From: Myxococcales bacterium
GTDB taxonomy: Bacteria; Myxococcota_A; Polyangia; Polyangiales; Ga0077539
NCBI GenBank assembly: GCA_013298625.1
Contig: JAAFIF010000078.1
Coordinates: forward strand, 1 to 47,668
DNA: 47,668 nt
Direction of reading: 5' to 3'
Shown: one piece after another, positions 25,738 through 36,667 of the stretch
Position numbering within the stretch: position 1 is the first letter of the stretch
How the letters are laid out: each line of letters opens with the position of its first letter
Made by a program: the position numbers and the translations under genes
Notes under the pieces: model-generated
Database searches by the model: none
Told to the model about the DNA's origin: nothing
The model's input: the letters and a program-made list of their open reading frames with translations, nothing else

Positions 25738-26394
25738 TCAGCGCGCGCTCAACCCGAGCCGCGCGCGACAGGCGTTGCACAGCTGCCCGCTCGATTGGTC
25801 GATCGTGCGGACTGTTCCGCGCGCGTCCGTCATCAGGCAGCGAACGTCCCGGCAGTGGTCGAGCCCGAGCGTGTGACCCACCTCGTGGATGCACGTCGTG
25901 ACCATGCGAAACCGCACCTGCGCTGCGTCTCGCGCGTTGCGTCGACAGCGAAACATCGAGATCACGCAGGCCGAGCCCGGCAGATCGCCGAGGCCCAAGA
26001 CGCCCCAGTCGTACACGCCGTGCGCGCTCGTCGAGATGTCCACTTCGGTCACGCCCAGGATGCGATTGACCGGCGCGCTCACACGCGCCCTTAGAAAATC
26101 GAGCAAGCGCTCGGCCCGGTACCGTCGGTTGCGGGCGTAGTACGCCGCGCGCGGAAGATCGACGGCGCTCTCGCGCTGCACGCTCACCCCGAGCTCGGCC
26201 ACCAGGCCCGACGAGATCTGATCGAACAACGCCGGGTCGAACGCGCCCAGCGGCTGCACGGCGACCCGCGCGTCCCGTGGCCGAAGAGCCATCGCCGCGT
26301 ACGTCTGGGCCTGGGTCGACCACGGCGCGGCGAGCGTCGCGGCGCCGACGCCGACCGACGAGAGCACCGAGCGACGAGAGAGCATCTTTTCCAT
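25738..26394 (-). CDS. Archaemetzincin-like zinc metalloprotease with Tat signal
   Basis: A 218-residue protease of the archaemetzincin family. The active site HEVGHTLGLDHC-RDVR-CLM fits the signature HExxHxxGxxHCx4CxM, and a CNAC pair follows near the C-terminus. The three His residues bind catalytic zinc, Glu is the general base, and the four Cys residues bind a second zinc. The N-terminus MEKMLSRRSVLSS plus a hydrophobic Ala/Val stretch is a twin-arginine signal ending near STQAQ. This fits export of an already folded, metal-loaded enzyme, and differs from most family members, which lack a signal. ATG at 26394. Confidence 0.85.
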   Translation of the reverse strand: MEKMLSRRSVLSSVGVGAATLAAPWSTQAQTYAAMALRPRDARVAVQPLGAFDPALFDQISSGLVAELGVSVQRESAVDLPRAAYYARNRRYRAERLLDFLRARVSAPVNRILGVTEVDISTSAHGVYDWGVLGLGDLPGSACVISMFRCRRNARDAAQVRFRMVTTCIHEVGHTLGLDHCRDVRCLMTDARGTVRTIDQSSGQLCNACRARLGLSAR

Positions 26395-26442
26395 GCGGTG
26401 AACTTCGAGCGTACCGCGTGTGCGCGAGGCTCGCAGCGGCGC

Positions 26443-26448
26443 TAGCAT
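26443..26448 (+). promoter_or_regulatory. Candidate -10 element of the gene at 26456
   Basis: TAGCAT ends 7 bases before the GTG at 26456. The surrounding word GCTAGCATCG resembles TATAGCATCGG upstream of the gene at 15884. Confidence 0.3.
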
Positions 26449-26455
26449 CGACGAT

Positions 26456-27091
26456 GTGCCAGTGGAATCCGACCCGCGCATCGACGCGCGAACGATGCTT
26501 CGAGCGCTCTGGACCCGCACTCGAATCCCCATGACGCGCGCCAACGCGATCGCCTACGGAGAGCAAGTGCTCGGGCTCTCTCCGCTCGCGATGCGCGCGG
26601 CCATCGACGAGCTCGTCGCCGACGGAAGCGTGCTCGCCGACGGCCCCGAAGACGAAGCCCTGCTGCTCTGGCCCGGAGAAAACCGGCCATCGCTGGGCCC
26701 GAAGACCGTGGCCGAAGCGCTGACGCTCGAGCGGCTCGAGCGCGAAGCCGCCGTGCCTGTGCCGGTGAAGACCCCGAAGTTCATGCTCGCGAAGCGAGAG
26801 CCCGACCCCGTGGTGATCGACCAGAAGAGCGTCCTCGCGTCGGGGGCGCTCTCGTTTCTCTTCGGGCCGCTCGGGTGGCTCTACGCCGCGCCCGTGAAGG
26901 ACGTGGCCGTGGGCTTCTTCGTGTTCAGCGCGGTCGCGACGCTGGCGACGCTGATGCTTCCTGCGGCGCTCGCAGCCGTGATCACGACCGCCGCGTCCGT
27001 GGGCTCGGGGGTGCTGGGGATGTCCTACGCGCACCAGTACAACAAGCGCGGACGACGCACGCCGCTGCTCGACGCGAAGTCCGGCGAGTAG
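26456..27091 (+). CDS. Hypothetical membrane protein
   Basis: A 211-residue protein of unknown function. The N-terminal half (about residues 1-70) looks like a winged-helix or helical domain (ARTMLRALWTRTRIPMTRAN...VADGSVLADG). Two hydrophobic stretches follow around residues 123-170 (SVLASGALSFLFGPLGWLYA and FVFSAVATLATLML), then a short basic cytoplasmic tail. GTG at 26456 is chosen because a -10-like box ends 7 bases upstream; GTG at 26420 would add 12 residues. It diverges from the archaemetzincin gene and converges with the lipase-like gene. Confidence 0.6.
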   Translation: MPVESDPRIDARTMLRALWTRTRIPMTRANAIAYGEQVLGLSPLAMRAAIDELVADGSVLADGPEDEALLLWPGENRPSLGPKTVAEALTLERLEREAAVPVPVKTPKFMLAKREPDPVVIDQKSVLASGALSFLFGPLGWLYAAPVKDVAVGFFVFSAVATLATLMLPAALAAVITTAASVGSGVLGMSYAHQYNKRGRRTPLLDAKSGE

Positions 27092-27118
27092 CGCTCGGCC
27101 TGCGAGTCAACCTTCGAG

Positions 27119-28246
27119 TCAAACCCCACGGATGATCGCCGCGATGCGGCGCCAGAGCGCGGTGAAGTGCTCGTCGCCGAAGCCCGAGTTCGAGCGCATG
27201 AAGGTCATTCCGGCGCCGTCGTAGTGGCCGATGACGTCGAGGTGATCCGCCGCGACGAGGCCCGCGGCGCGTCCGTCGAGGGTCTGCGACCAGGCGGGGA
27301 CGATCCCGTCGTTCGAGCGGGCTTCGTCGGCGCGGATTCCGTTGGGGCGACCGAGGATCCACGGCCCAACGGGCCAGCGAGCGAGCGACGGCGGCGTGCC
27401 GCGGGTGAGCCGCTGCGTGAGGAGGTACAGCGCGCGGCGAACGGGGTCGCGCGCGAGCGCCGAGAGGTCTTGCAGCGATCGACCGGGCTGCGGTCCCACG
27501 GTGACGAAGCAGTGCAAGCTCTTGTGGTCGTGGCCCGCGATGGCGCGGTCGAGGTCGCTCATCGCCGCGACGGTGAGGTCCCCCACGAGGCGGTGATCGC
27601 GGACGACCTCGTCGAGAAAGCGCCGAATATCCCTGGCGGTTTGCGGGTCGACGTCGGCGAGGCGAGCGATGAGCTCGGCGCCGGGCGTGGACTTCTTCAC
27701 GATGATCTCTTCGATGGTCTCGACGATGGCGCCGACGTGACCGGCGATGGTGAGCGCGTCGCGCGAAGCAATGATGCTGCCGAGCCACAAGCCCGGAATG
27801 GCCACGGCCATGGTGGGGCTGAGGTTGGAGGCGAGGGGCGTTCCGCGATGGGGCGCCGAGACGGTGCAGACCGTGCGCACCCGGTCGAGGACGCGCCGAC
27901 GGTGATCGGGCTCTGGAGCTCCGGGCCAGAGATAGCGCGGGTTGCACACGAGCCTCGCGTCGACGCCGCCCGTCGAGTGGCCAACCACGTGCACGTCGCC
28001 GACGGGCTCGCCGTCGATCCCGTCGCGCACGATGGTGTCGAGCGCGCGAAAGAGCGACGCGGCGCGGGCGCTGAGCGGCCCCGTCGGCGGCGGCTGATGA
28101 ACGATCACCGGCGTTCGCGCGCCGAGCTCCGTGCGCAGCACGGACCGGGCGAACTTCACGTACTCGATGATGGGCGCGCCGGCCGGGCCGAACGAGCCGA
28201 AGCCGAAGAAGCCGGGCACGAAGACGATGGCGGGAGGGTGGGTCAT
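27119..28246 (-). CDS. Lipase-like alpha/beta hydrolase
   Basis: A 375-residue hydrolase. The N-terminal strand IVFVPGFFGFGSFG carries the oxyanion motif, the nucleophile elbow is VVGHSTGGVDARL (Ser in GHSTG), and the second strand with TVSAPHRGTPLA is typical of triacylglycerol lipases and related acyltransferases. The acid is likely Asp in RSNDGIVPAWS, and the catalytic His lies in VAADHLDVIGHYDG. A long helical cap region (about residues 150-260) separates nucleophile and acid. No signal peptide is visible, so it is probably cytoplasmic. Substrate is unknown. Confidence 0.85.
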   Translation of the reverse strand: MTHPPAIVFVPGFFGFGSFGPAGAPIIEYVKFARSVLRTELGARTPVIVHQPPPTGPLSARAASLFRALDTIVRDGIDGEPVGDVHVVGHSTGGVDARLVCNPRYLWPGAPEPDHRRRVLDRVRTVCTVSAPHRGTPLASNLSPTMAVAIPGLWLGSIIASRDALTIAGHVGAIVETIEEIIVKKSTPGAELIARLADVDPQTARDIRRFLDEVVRDHRLVGDLTVAAMSDLDRAIAGHDHKSLHCFVTVGPQPGRSLQDLSALARDPVRRALYLLTQRLTRGTPPSLARWPVGPWILGRPNGIRADEARSNDGIVPAWSQTLDGRAAGLVAADHLDVIGHYDGAGMTFMRSNSGFGDEHFTALWRRIAAIIRGV

Positions 28247-28348
28247 TGCGGGTGTTCAGCGCGCGGGTGCGTGGCGCAGACGCGGGGGGACGAAAGAGGG
28301 TGAGCGTGCGCCGGCGTCGATGGTACGAGAAGGACACGAGGTGTCCCT

Positions 28349-29398
28349 GTGATCGGCGTGGTGATCAACCCGTTTTCTCGTCGCAATCGTGGGCAGAGCG
28401 GGCTCAAGCGAAAGCTCGAGCGTCTGCTCGGAAGTTATGGGCGCGTGGTCGAGACGTACAGCACGGACGCGATCATTCCGGCGCTCAAGCAGTTCGCCGA
28501 CGAGGGGCGAAAGTACTGGGTGGCCGACGGTGGTGACGGCGCGTTGCACTGGATGATCAACGGCGCTGCGCGGTATTTCGGACCGCAAAAAGCCACGGAG
28601 ATCGCGCGCTACGTCCCGACCGGCGGCGGCTCGGTGGACTTCGTGGCCAAGGGCCTCGGGATGGACCGCGACCCGATGGCGATCCTCTCGCGGCTGGTGG
28701 CGACGATCGCGAAGGGCGGCGAGCCCAAGTACGTCCCGCTGCGCTCGATGGAGTGCGACGGGACGCAGCTCATGTACGGCGATTCTCGCGAGCATTTTCG
28801 CAGGTACGCGTTCGCGACGGCGTTCGCTGGATACGGGGCGAATTTCTTCGGCCCGCTGCACGAGGGAAGCGGAGAGAAGTCACCCACGCGCATCGCCGCG
28901 CTCATGGGGCTCGGGTTCGGCGCTGCTGCAGGGCGGGCGCTGTTTCAGGGCCCGCTCGCGGGGCTCAAGCCCAAGGTGCTCGCGAAGGCCGAGTATGACT
29001 TCTTGCACCCGCTGCGGGCCGAGGTCACCGTCGACGGAGAGCTTCAGCGCGACCACAACGGAAAGCTCCTCGAGACCTTCACCGTGCTGCAGTGCGCGGC
29101 GCTCCCGCTGTCGATCTCGGGCATTCTGCGGGTGTTTCCGCTGGCCAACAACGAGCAGATGCACGTTCACGCGGGGATGGTCTCGGGCGTCGAAGCGGTC
29201 CGCGCGTGGCCTTCGCTCATGACCGGAAAGCGCGTCCAACACATGCTCCCGGACGCCTACGACGGCCCCGCGAAGAAGATCGAAGTGCGCTGCTTGCACG
29301 GCGACGAGATGAACCCCGTGCTCGACGGCGAGGTGTTCTTTCGGCTGCAGACGCTCACGGCGTCGCTCGGGCCCGTGTTCGAAATGGCGGTCCCGTAG
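28349..29398 (+). CDS. Diacylglycerol kinase-fold lipid kinase-like protein
   Basis: A 349-residue protein of the diacylglycerol/sphingosine kinase superfamily, which phosphorylates lipid hydroxyls. The N-terminal INPFSRRNRG strand, the nucleotide-binding motif VADGGDGALHWMIN and the PTGGGSVDFVAKGLG loop correspond to the family's N-P-x-S, GGDG and PGGTxN motifs. A C-terminal VLDGEVF matches the conserved DGE. The second motif has Ser-Val-Asp where Thr-x-Asn is usual, so nucleotide specificity may differ. Start is GTG at 28349, which fits family N-termini (MIGVVINP). It sits 62 bases before the hybrid kinase gene. Confidence 0.8.
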   Translation: MIGVVINPFSRRNRGQSGLKRKLERLLGSYGRVVETYSTDAIIPALKQFADEGRKYWVADGGDGALHWMINGAARYFGPQKATEIARYVPTGGGSVDFVAKGLGMDRDPMAILSRLVATIAKGGEPKYVPLRSMECDGTQLMYGDSREHFRRYAFATAFAGYGANFFGPLHEGSGEKSPTRIAALMGLGFGAAAGRALFQGPLAGLKPKVLAKAEYDFLHPLRAEVTVDGELQRDHNGKLLETFTVLQCAALPLSISGILRVFPLANNEQMHVHAGMVSGVEAVRAWPSLMTGKRVQHMLPDAYDGPAKKIEVRCLHGDEMNPVLDGEVFFRLQTLTASLGPVFEMAVP

Positions 29399-29440
29399 CG
29401 GGTTTACGAAGGTGTAATGCGCGGCTCGTTGGCGACGGAG

Positions 29441-29446
29441 TACAGT
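29441..29446 (+). promoter_or_regulatory. Candidate -10 element of the hybrid histidine kinase gene
   Basis: TACAGT ends 14 bases before the ATG at 29461, which lacks an obvious Shine-Dalgarno sequence. Confidence 0.3.
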
Positions 29447-29460
29447 CCGCCTTCGCAACG

Positions 29461-32612
<3,152 letters not shown>

Positions 32613-32616
<4 letters not shown>

Positions 32617-34043
32617 TCAAGTGCTGCGTGTCGTGTGGGCAGTTGTTCGGCGGGGGCGCGCAGCGCTGCCCTTTGTGTGGCGAGGCGTTGTTGCCGACGG
32701 ACGACGGGCCGCAGGTGGTGGACGGCAGGTACTTGATCGAGAAGGAGCTCGGTCGAGGCGGCGCGGGGCGGGTGTTGTTGGCGCGGGACGTTCCGCTGCG
32801 GCGCAAGGTGGCGCTGAAGGTGATGGCGCACCATCGGCCCGATCGGGACACGGTGCGAGGGTTCTATCGAGAGGCGAGCGCGCTCGCGAGCGTGCGCAGC
32901 GAGCACGTCGCGCAGGTGCACTCGTTTGGTCTGAGCGACGAGGGGTGCTTCTTCGCGATGGAGTTCATCGCGGGCAGCTCGCTCGCGTCGGTGATCGACG
33001 ACCACCGTCGATCGAGCGCGTTCATCCCGAAGCATCGCGGGATCAGCGTGCTCAGGCAGGTGGCCAACGGGCTCGCGGCGGTGCACGCGCAGGGGGTGAT
33101 CCACCGCGACGTGAAGCCGTCGAACATCGTGATCGAGCGCGACACGGGCCGCGCGGTGCTGGTCGACTTCGGGATCGCGATTCACAGCGCCGAGTCCGAC
33201 CAGCAAGACGACGACGTCCTTCACGGAACGCCCGCGTACATGGCCCCCGAGCAGATCATCACGGACAACGGGATCACGGCGCTCGCTGACGTCTACGCGC
33301 TCGGCTGCACGGCGTTCGAGCTGCTCACCGGGCAGCTTCCGTTCAAAGCCGAGTCGATCCAGATGCTCTTGGCCAAGCAGGTGAGCGAGCCCGCGCCGCT
33401 GGTCTCGTCGGCGCGCCCCGAGCTGGGATTTCTCGACGCGATCATCGCGCGATCGATGGCGAAGGAGCCGAGCGAGCGCTTCGAGAGCGCGCAGGCGTTC
33501 GCCTCGGCGCTGGACCACGCGCTGTTCACGATGACGCAGGACGACCTGGCCGAAGCGCGCGCGGGCATCGCCGCGGTGGCGCGCAAGCCCGACGTGTTGG
33601 GCGGCGCCGCGGTGCGCGTGTTGGTCATCGACGACGACCCTGTGTTCGGCGTGTTCGCGTCGCGCGCGGTGAAGGCTGCGTTCGGCAACAAGCCCGAGTC
33701 GGTGGCGGTCACCGTGGTTCGCTCGGGCGCCGAAGCGCTGGCGATGGAGAGCGCCCTGCCCAACCTGGTGTTGCTCGACTACCACATGCCTGGGATGAGC
33801 GGCGTCGAGGTGCTCTCGGTGCTGCGCGAGCGGCCGGGAGGGCGCGAGATGCGCGTGATCGTCGCGAGCGGAAGCGCCGGGGCCGAGACGCTCGCGCGCT
33901 TCGCGCTCTTGGGCGTGACCGAGTTCGTGAAGAAGCCGGTGGACTTCGGGATCTTCGTTCAGCGGTTGAAGGACATCGCGCGGATCAACGGCTGGGTGCG
34001 CGCGCCGGACGAGACGATCATGGGCCAGAAGCGCGGGGCGTAG
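32613..34043 (+). CDS. Zinc ribbon-Ser/Thr kinase-receiver fusion
   Basis: A 476-residue cytoplasmic protein joining two signalling chemistries. Residues 4-24 form a zinc ribbon (CCVSC...CPLC). Residues about 38-310 are a Hanks kinase (GRGGAGRV, VALKVM, HRDVKPSN with Asp166, DFGIAI, APEQ). Residues about 332-455 are a response-regulator receiver (VLVIDDD, LLDYHMPGMSG with Asp389, FVKKPVD). Its GTG overlaps the upstream hybrid kinase stop (GTGA), and a strong Shine-Dalgarno GGAGG lies 7-8 bases before it. The receiver probably accepts phosphate from the upstream HPt domain and tunes Ser/Thr kinase output; that link is inference. Confidence 0.95.
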
Positions 34044-34070
34044 GCGCAGCGGGGCGGTCGCGAGCGGTGG

Positions 34071-34076
34071 TACACA
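34071..34076 (+). promoter_or_regulatory. Candidate -10 element of the GST-zeta gene
   Basis: TACACA ends 7 bases before the ATG at 34084. Confidence 0.3.
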
Positions 34077-34083
34077 CGTGTCG

Positions 34084-34731
34084 ATGAGCTACGTGCTGTA
34101 CAGCTACTGGAGGTCGAGCGCGTCGTGGCGCGTTCGTTGGGCGCTCGCGCACAAAGGGATCGCCTTCGACAAGGTGATCGTGAACTTGTTGAAGAGCGAG
34201 CAGCGCGCGGACGAGCATCGCGGGCGCAACCCGATCGGGCACGTCCCTGCGCTCGAAGTGAGCCCGGGGCGGTTTCTGGCCGAGAGCGTCGCGATCCTCG
34301 AGTGGCTCGAAGAGACGCACCCCGAGCCGCGGTTGTTTCCGACGGACCCGTGGGCGCGGGCGCGCGTGCGGCAGGTGGTCGAAGTGGTCAACGCGGGGAT
34401 CCAGCCGCTGCAAAACCTCGTGGTGCTCGACAAGGTCTCGTCGGACCCCGAGGCGAAGAAGGCCTGGGCACACGATTTCAACCTGCGTGGGATTACAGCG
34501 CTCGAATCGCTGATGCGGTCGATCGACGCCGAGCTCGGCAAGGGCGGCTTCGCCGTGGGTGACTCGCTGACGGCGGCGGACCTGTTCGTGGTTCCGCAGG
34601 TGTATTCGGCGCGGCGGTTCGGGGTGGATCTCACGGCGTTTACGCGCGTGCTCGAAGCGGAGGCCAGCGCGCTGGCGACGCCGCACGCCGAGGGCGCGAA
34701 GCCCGAGTCGCAGCCCGACGCGCCGAAGTGA
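34084..34731 (+). CDS. maiA: Maleylacetoacetate isomerase / zeta-class glutathione S-transferase
   Basis: A 215-residue zeta-class GST. The N-terminal thioredoxin-like domain begins YVLYSYWRSSASWRVRWAL; the SSxxWRVR motif supplies the catalytic Ser and glutathione contacts specific to this class. NPIGHVPALE and LAESVAILEWLEE follow, and the C-terminal helical domain contains LTAADLFVVPQVYSARRF. The family isomerises maleylacetoacetate to fumarylacetoacetate with glutathione in tyrosine catabolism. No other tyrosine-degradation gene is near, so a general GST role is also possible. ATG at 34084 is preferred over the GTG at 34078 on family alignment and the -10-like box. Confidence 0.85.
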   Translation: MSYVLYSYWRSSASWRVRWALAHKGIAFDKVIVNLLKSEQRADEHRGRNPIGHVPALEVSPGRFLAESVAILEWLEETHPEPRLFPTDPWARARVRQVVEVVNAGIQPLQNLVVLDKVSSDPEAKKAWAHDFNLRGITALESLMRSIDAELGKGGFAVGDSLTAADLFVVPQVYSARRFGVDLTAFTRVLEAEASALATPHAEGAKPESQPDAPK

Positions 34732-34753
34732 GCGCTCGGGCATCGGAGGTGCC

Positions 34754-34968
34754 GCGCGCCGTCAAGTCGGCGCGCTTGCGTGCGGCAGCGCCGACAAGCG
34801 CTCGGGCACGAGGCCCGAGCTGAGGCGAGTGAGCGTGAGCGCGGCGGGCGCTGCCGCGTGAAGAAGCGCTGGTGTTTCAGCGGGAGAACCCCGGTTGCCT
34901 CAGCCCAGGCTGTTGCCTGGGCGCACGTTGGCTGTGCCACGCGCAAGCGCGCCATCTTGATGGCGCGC
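34754..34968. other. Cluster of perfect hairpins (possible structured RNA)
   Basis: A 286-base gap between convergent genes holds at least six strong inverted repeats. They are GCGCGCCG/CGGCGCGC (34754-34775, loop 6); an overlapping alternative GTCGGCGC/GCGCCGAC (34766-34795); GCTCGGGC/GCCCGAGC (34800-34820); CGCGGC/GCCGCG (34840-34858); CGCTG/CAGCG (34867-34882); GCCCAGGC/GCCTGGGC (34903-34922, TGTT loop); and a 22-base perfect palindrome GCGCGCCATC/GATGGCGCGC (34947-34968). There are no T-tracts, and the small frames here look non-coding. It could be a structured RNA or a block of bidirectional terminators; strand is undecided. Confidence 0.5.
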
Positions 34969-35017
34969 GGAGGCAACGCGGTCGGCCAAGCACAGAGCCC
35001 GCGCGGAGGCTGCGCGG

Positions 35018-36640
35018 TCAGCGCTTCTTCGCAACGCGGCGGCCGAGCACGAGCAGCGCGGCGAGCGCGCCCATCGAGCCCAGCGTGAGCTTCGCGCGCG
35101 GGTCCATCGTGGGCTTCGGCGTCACGCGGCGCGGGCGTGTCGTGTTGCTCGCGGCGACCGCGATCGTCCCTGCCGCGCGTCCACCGATGCCCAGCTCGGG
35201 GATCGGGCTGCGAACGGCGCGCGGAAGCTCGACCGGCCCTCCCGTGCGCGTGGCCAGGTCGACGGCGGCGCGCGTTGTCGGTCGCGCTCCACCCGAAGGC
35301 GGGCCGCCCCAGATGCCGCGCCGCGGGTTCTGGCAGCGAATCGCGCCCTGCCACGGATGGCGAATCGCGTAGCGCGCTTGAAAGTTGTTTCCGCCGTACT
35401 GCGCGGGCTGCGCGCCTTGCTCGATCGCGTTCGTCTGCGGGTTGATCACGTGCTCGCGTCCGCCGACGACCGCGCCCACCTCGCGAAACACCAGGTCCTC
35501 GGTGAGCGACCGCGCGTTGTAGCGGGTGTGCAGCCGCGTGACGGTCATTCCGTAGCCAAAACGGCTGGGCGGCATCGGCCGTCGACCCGACCAGGGGCCA
35601 GGGCTGCTCGTCGCCTGCGCGTTGGGCTCGAGCACGTCGGCGCCGAGCGTCGCGAGCTCCGAGGGCGCGAGCGGAGGCGTGGGGCAGGGGTCGCACGACG
35701 CCGTGCTCCACGCGTACTCGGTGACGACCGCGCGGCTGTTCATGCGCTCGAGCGTGCGGTCGAAGAGCGTGGTGTAGAAGCGACCAAACGAGTCCCGCGT
35801 CGAGTTGTCGAGGTCGAGGTTGGTCGGGATGAACACGTTGGGGTAGTTCGCGACTTCGAAGCGCGACGTCGGGTGCAACACGTAGACGATGAGGTCCTGC
35901 TTGTCCGGCGCGTTGAGCAAACCCAAGCGAACGGGCAGGCGAAAGTCCTGCGTGTCGTAGTGAAAGCGCAGCGGAGAGAGCAGCGCTCCGCCGTCGGGCC
36001 TGCGCTGCACGCGGCGCATGTCCACGCGCGCGACGAAGAACTTCATCCCCTCGCGGATGTACGGCGCGAGCGCGGCCGCCGCGCCGTTGGGGATGTTGTA
36101 GCGGTTCTGGCGCAGCCACGTCTCGAGCCCCGAGGACTGCGTCGCCGACAGGATCAAGATCTGGTACTCGCCCACGGCGAAGCGCGCTTCGATGCGCACG
36201 CCGAGGTCCGCGCTCGCGCTTCCGCCGGTCGCGCGTACAGAGGTTGGCGCCGAGCGCGGGACCATCAAGCGGTCGTCCATCTCTTCGTCGACGCGACACG
36301 GGTCTTGCTCCCAGTACTCGACGAGCCGCGGCGCCGTGAGCGTCTCGATGTGCGAGAACACGTCGTGCGGGAGCGTCCGTACGTTCTCTTGCTGCAGCAC
36401 GATGGGCACGGGCACGACCATCGCGAAGTCCTGCGGCGGGCCGTCGTACTCGTTGCTCATGGTGAGCACCGTGCGTTGCCCGTGGCGCATGAGCGCGACG
36501 CGCGTCGCTTTGTTGGTGAGCTGCTCGCTCGAACCCGAGACGTAGAAGCCGCAGAACGCGCTGGCCTCGGGGGCGACGGCGACGGTTGCGCTCATCGCGG
36601 TGACGAGCGCGAGCGCGGCGGTGATCGAGCGACGGTTCAT
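35018..36640 (-). CDS. DUF2330 exported membrane-anchored protein
   Basis: A 540-residue protein of the DUF2330 family, function unknown. It has a Sec signal peptide (about residues 1-28, ending EASAFCGFYV). The mature N-terminus FCGFYVSGSSEQLTNKATRVALMRHG is typical of the family, whose mature form begins with a Cys-Gly-containing strand. FAMVVPVPIVLQQENVRTL follows. The C-terminus ends in a hydrophobic segment plus basic tail (ALLVLGRRVAKKR), so the protein is probably anchored in the inner membrane with the main domain outside the cytoplasm. It converges with the GST gene across the hairpin cluster and starts 27 bases beyond the selB stop. Confidence 0.85.
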   Translation of the reverse strand: MNRRSITAALALVTAMSATVAVAPEASAFCGFYVSGSSEQLTNKATRVALMRHGQRTVLTMSNEYDGPPQDFAMVVPVPIVLQQENVRTLPHDVFSHIETLTAPRLVEYWEQDPCRVDEEMDDRLMVPRSAPTSVRATGGSASADLGVRIEARFAVGEYQILILSATQSSGLETWLRQNRYNIPNGAAAALAPYIREGMKFFVARVDMRRVQRRPDGGALLSPLRFHYDTQDFRLPVRLGLLNAPDKQDLIVYVLHPTSRFEVANYPNVFIPTNLDLDNSTRDSFGRFYTTLFDRTLERMNSRAVVTEYAWSTASCDPCPTPPLAPSELATLGADVLEPNAQATSSPGPWSGRRPMPPSRFGYGMTVTRLHTRYNARSLTEDLVFREVGAVVGGREHVINPQTNAIEQGAQPAQYGGNNFQARYAIRHPWQGAIRCQNPRRGIWGGPPSGGARPTTRAAVDLATRTGGPVELPRAVRSPIPELGIGGRAAGTIAVAASNTTRPRRVTPKPTMDPRAKLTLGSMGALAALLVLGRRVAKKR

Positions 36641-36667
36641 CGGTGGGGCCTATCGGTTGGTGAGCGG

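Noticed and set aside
27103..27122. Direct repeat CGAGTCAA with a 12-bp period in a convergent gap
   Set aside because: Only two short copies, one of which includes a stop codon; no function can be supported.
34740..35017. tRNA-Sec (selC) or a known structured RNA (tmRNA, 6S, SRP, RNase P) near selB
   Set aside because: No GGTTCGA-type T-arm, no TCA anticodon loop and none of the conserved RNase P or SRP words were found.
34780..35088. Possible 102-residue gene in the hairpin cluster
   Set aside because: The product is Arg/Ala-rich without structure, it overlaps the DUF2330 gene end, and the DNA is explained better by inverted repeats.
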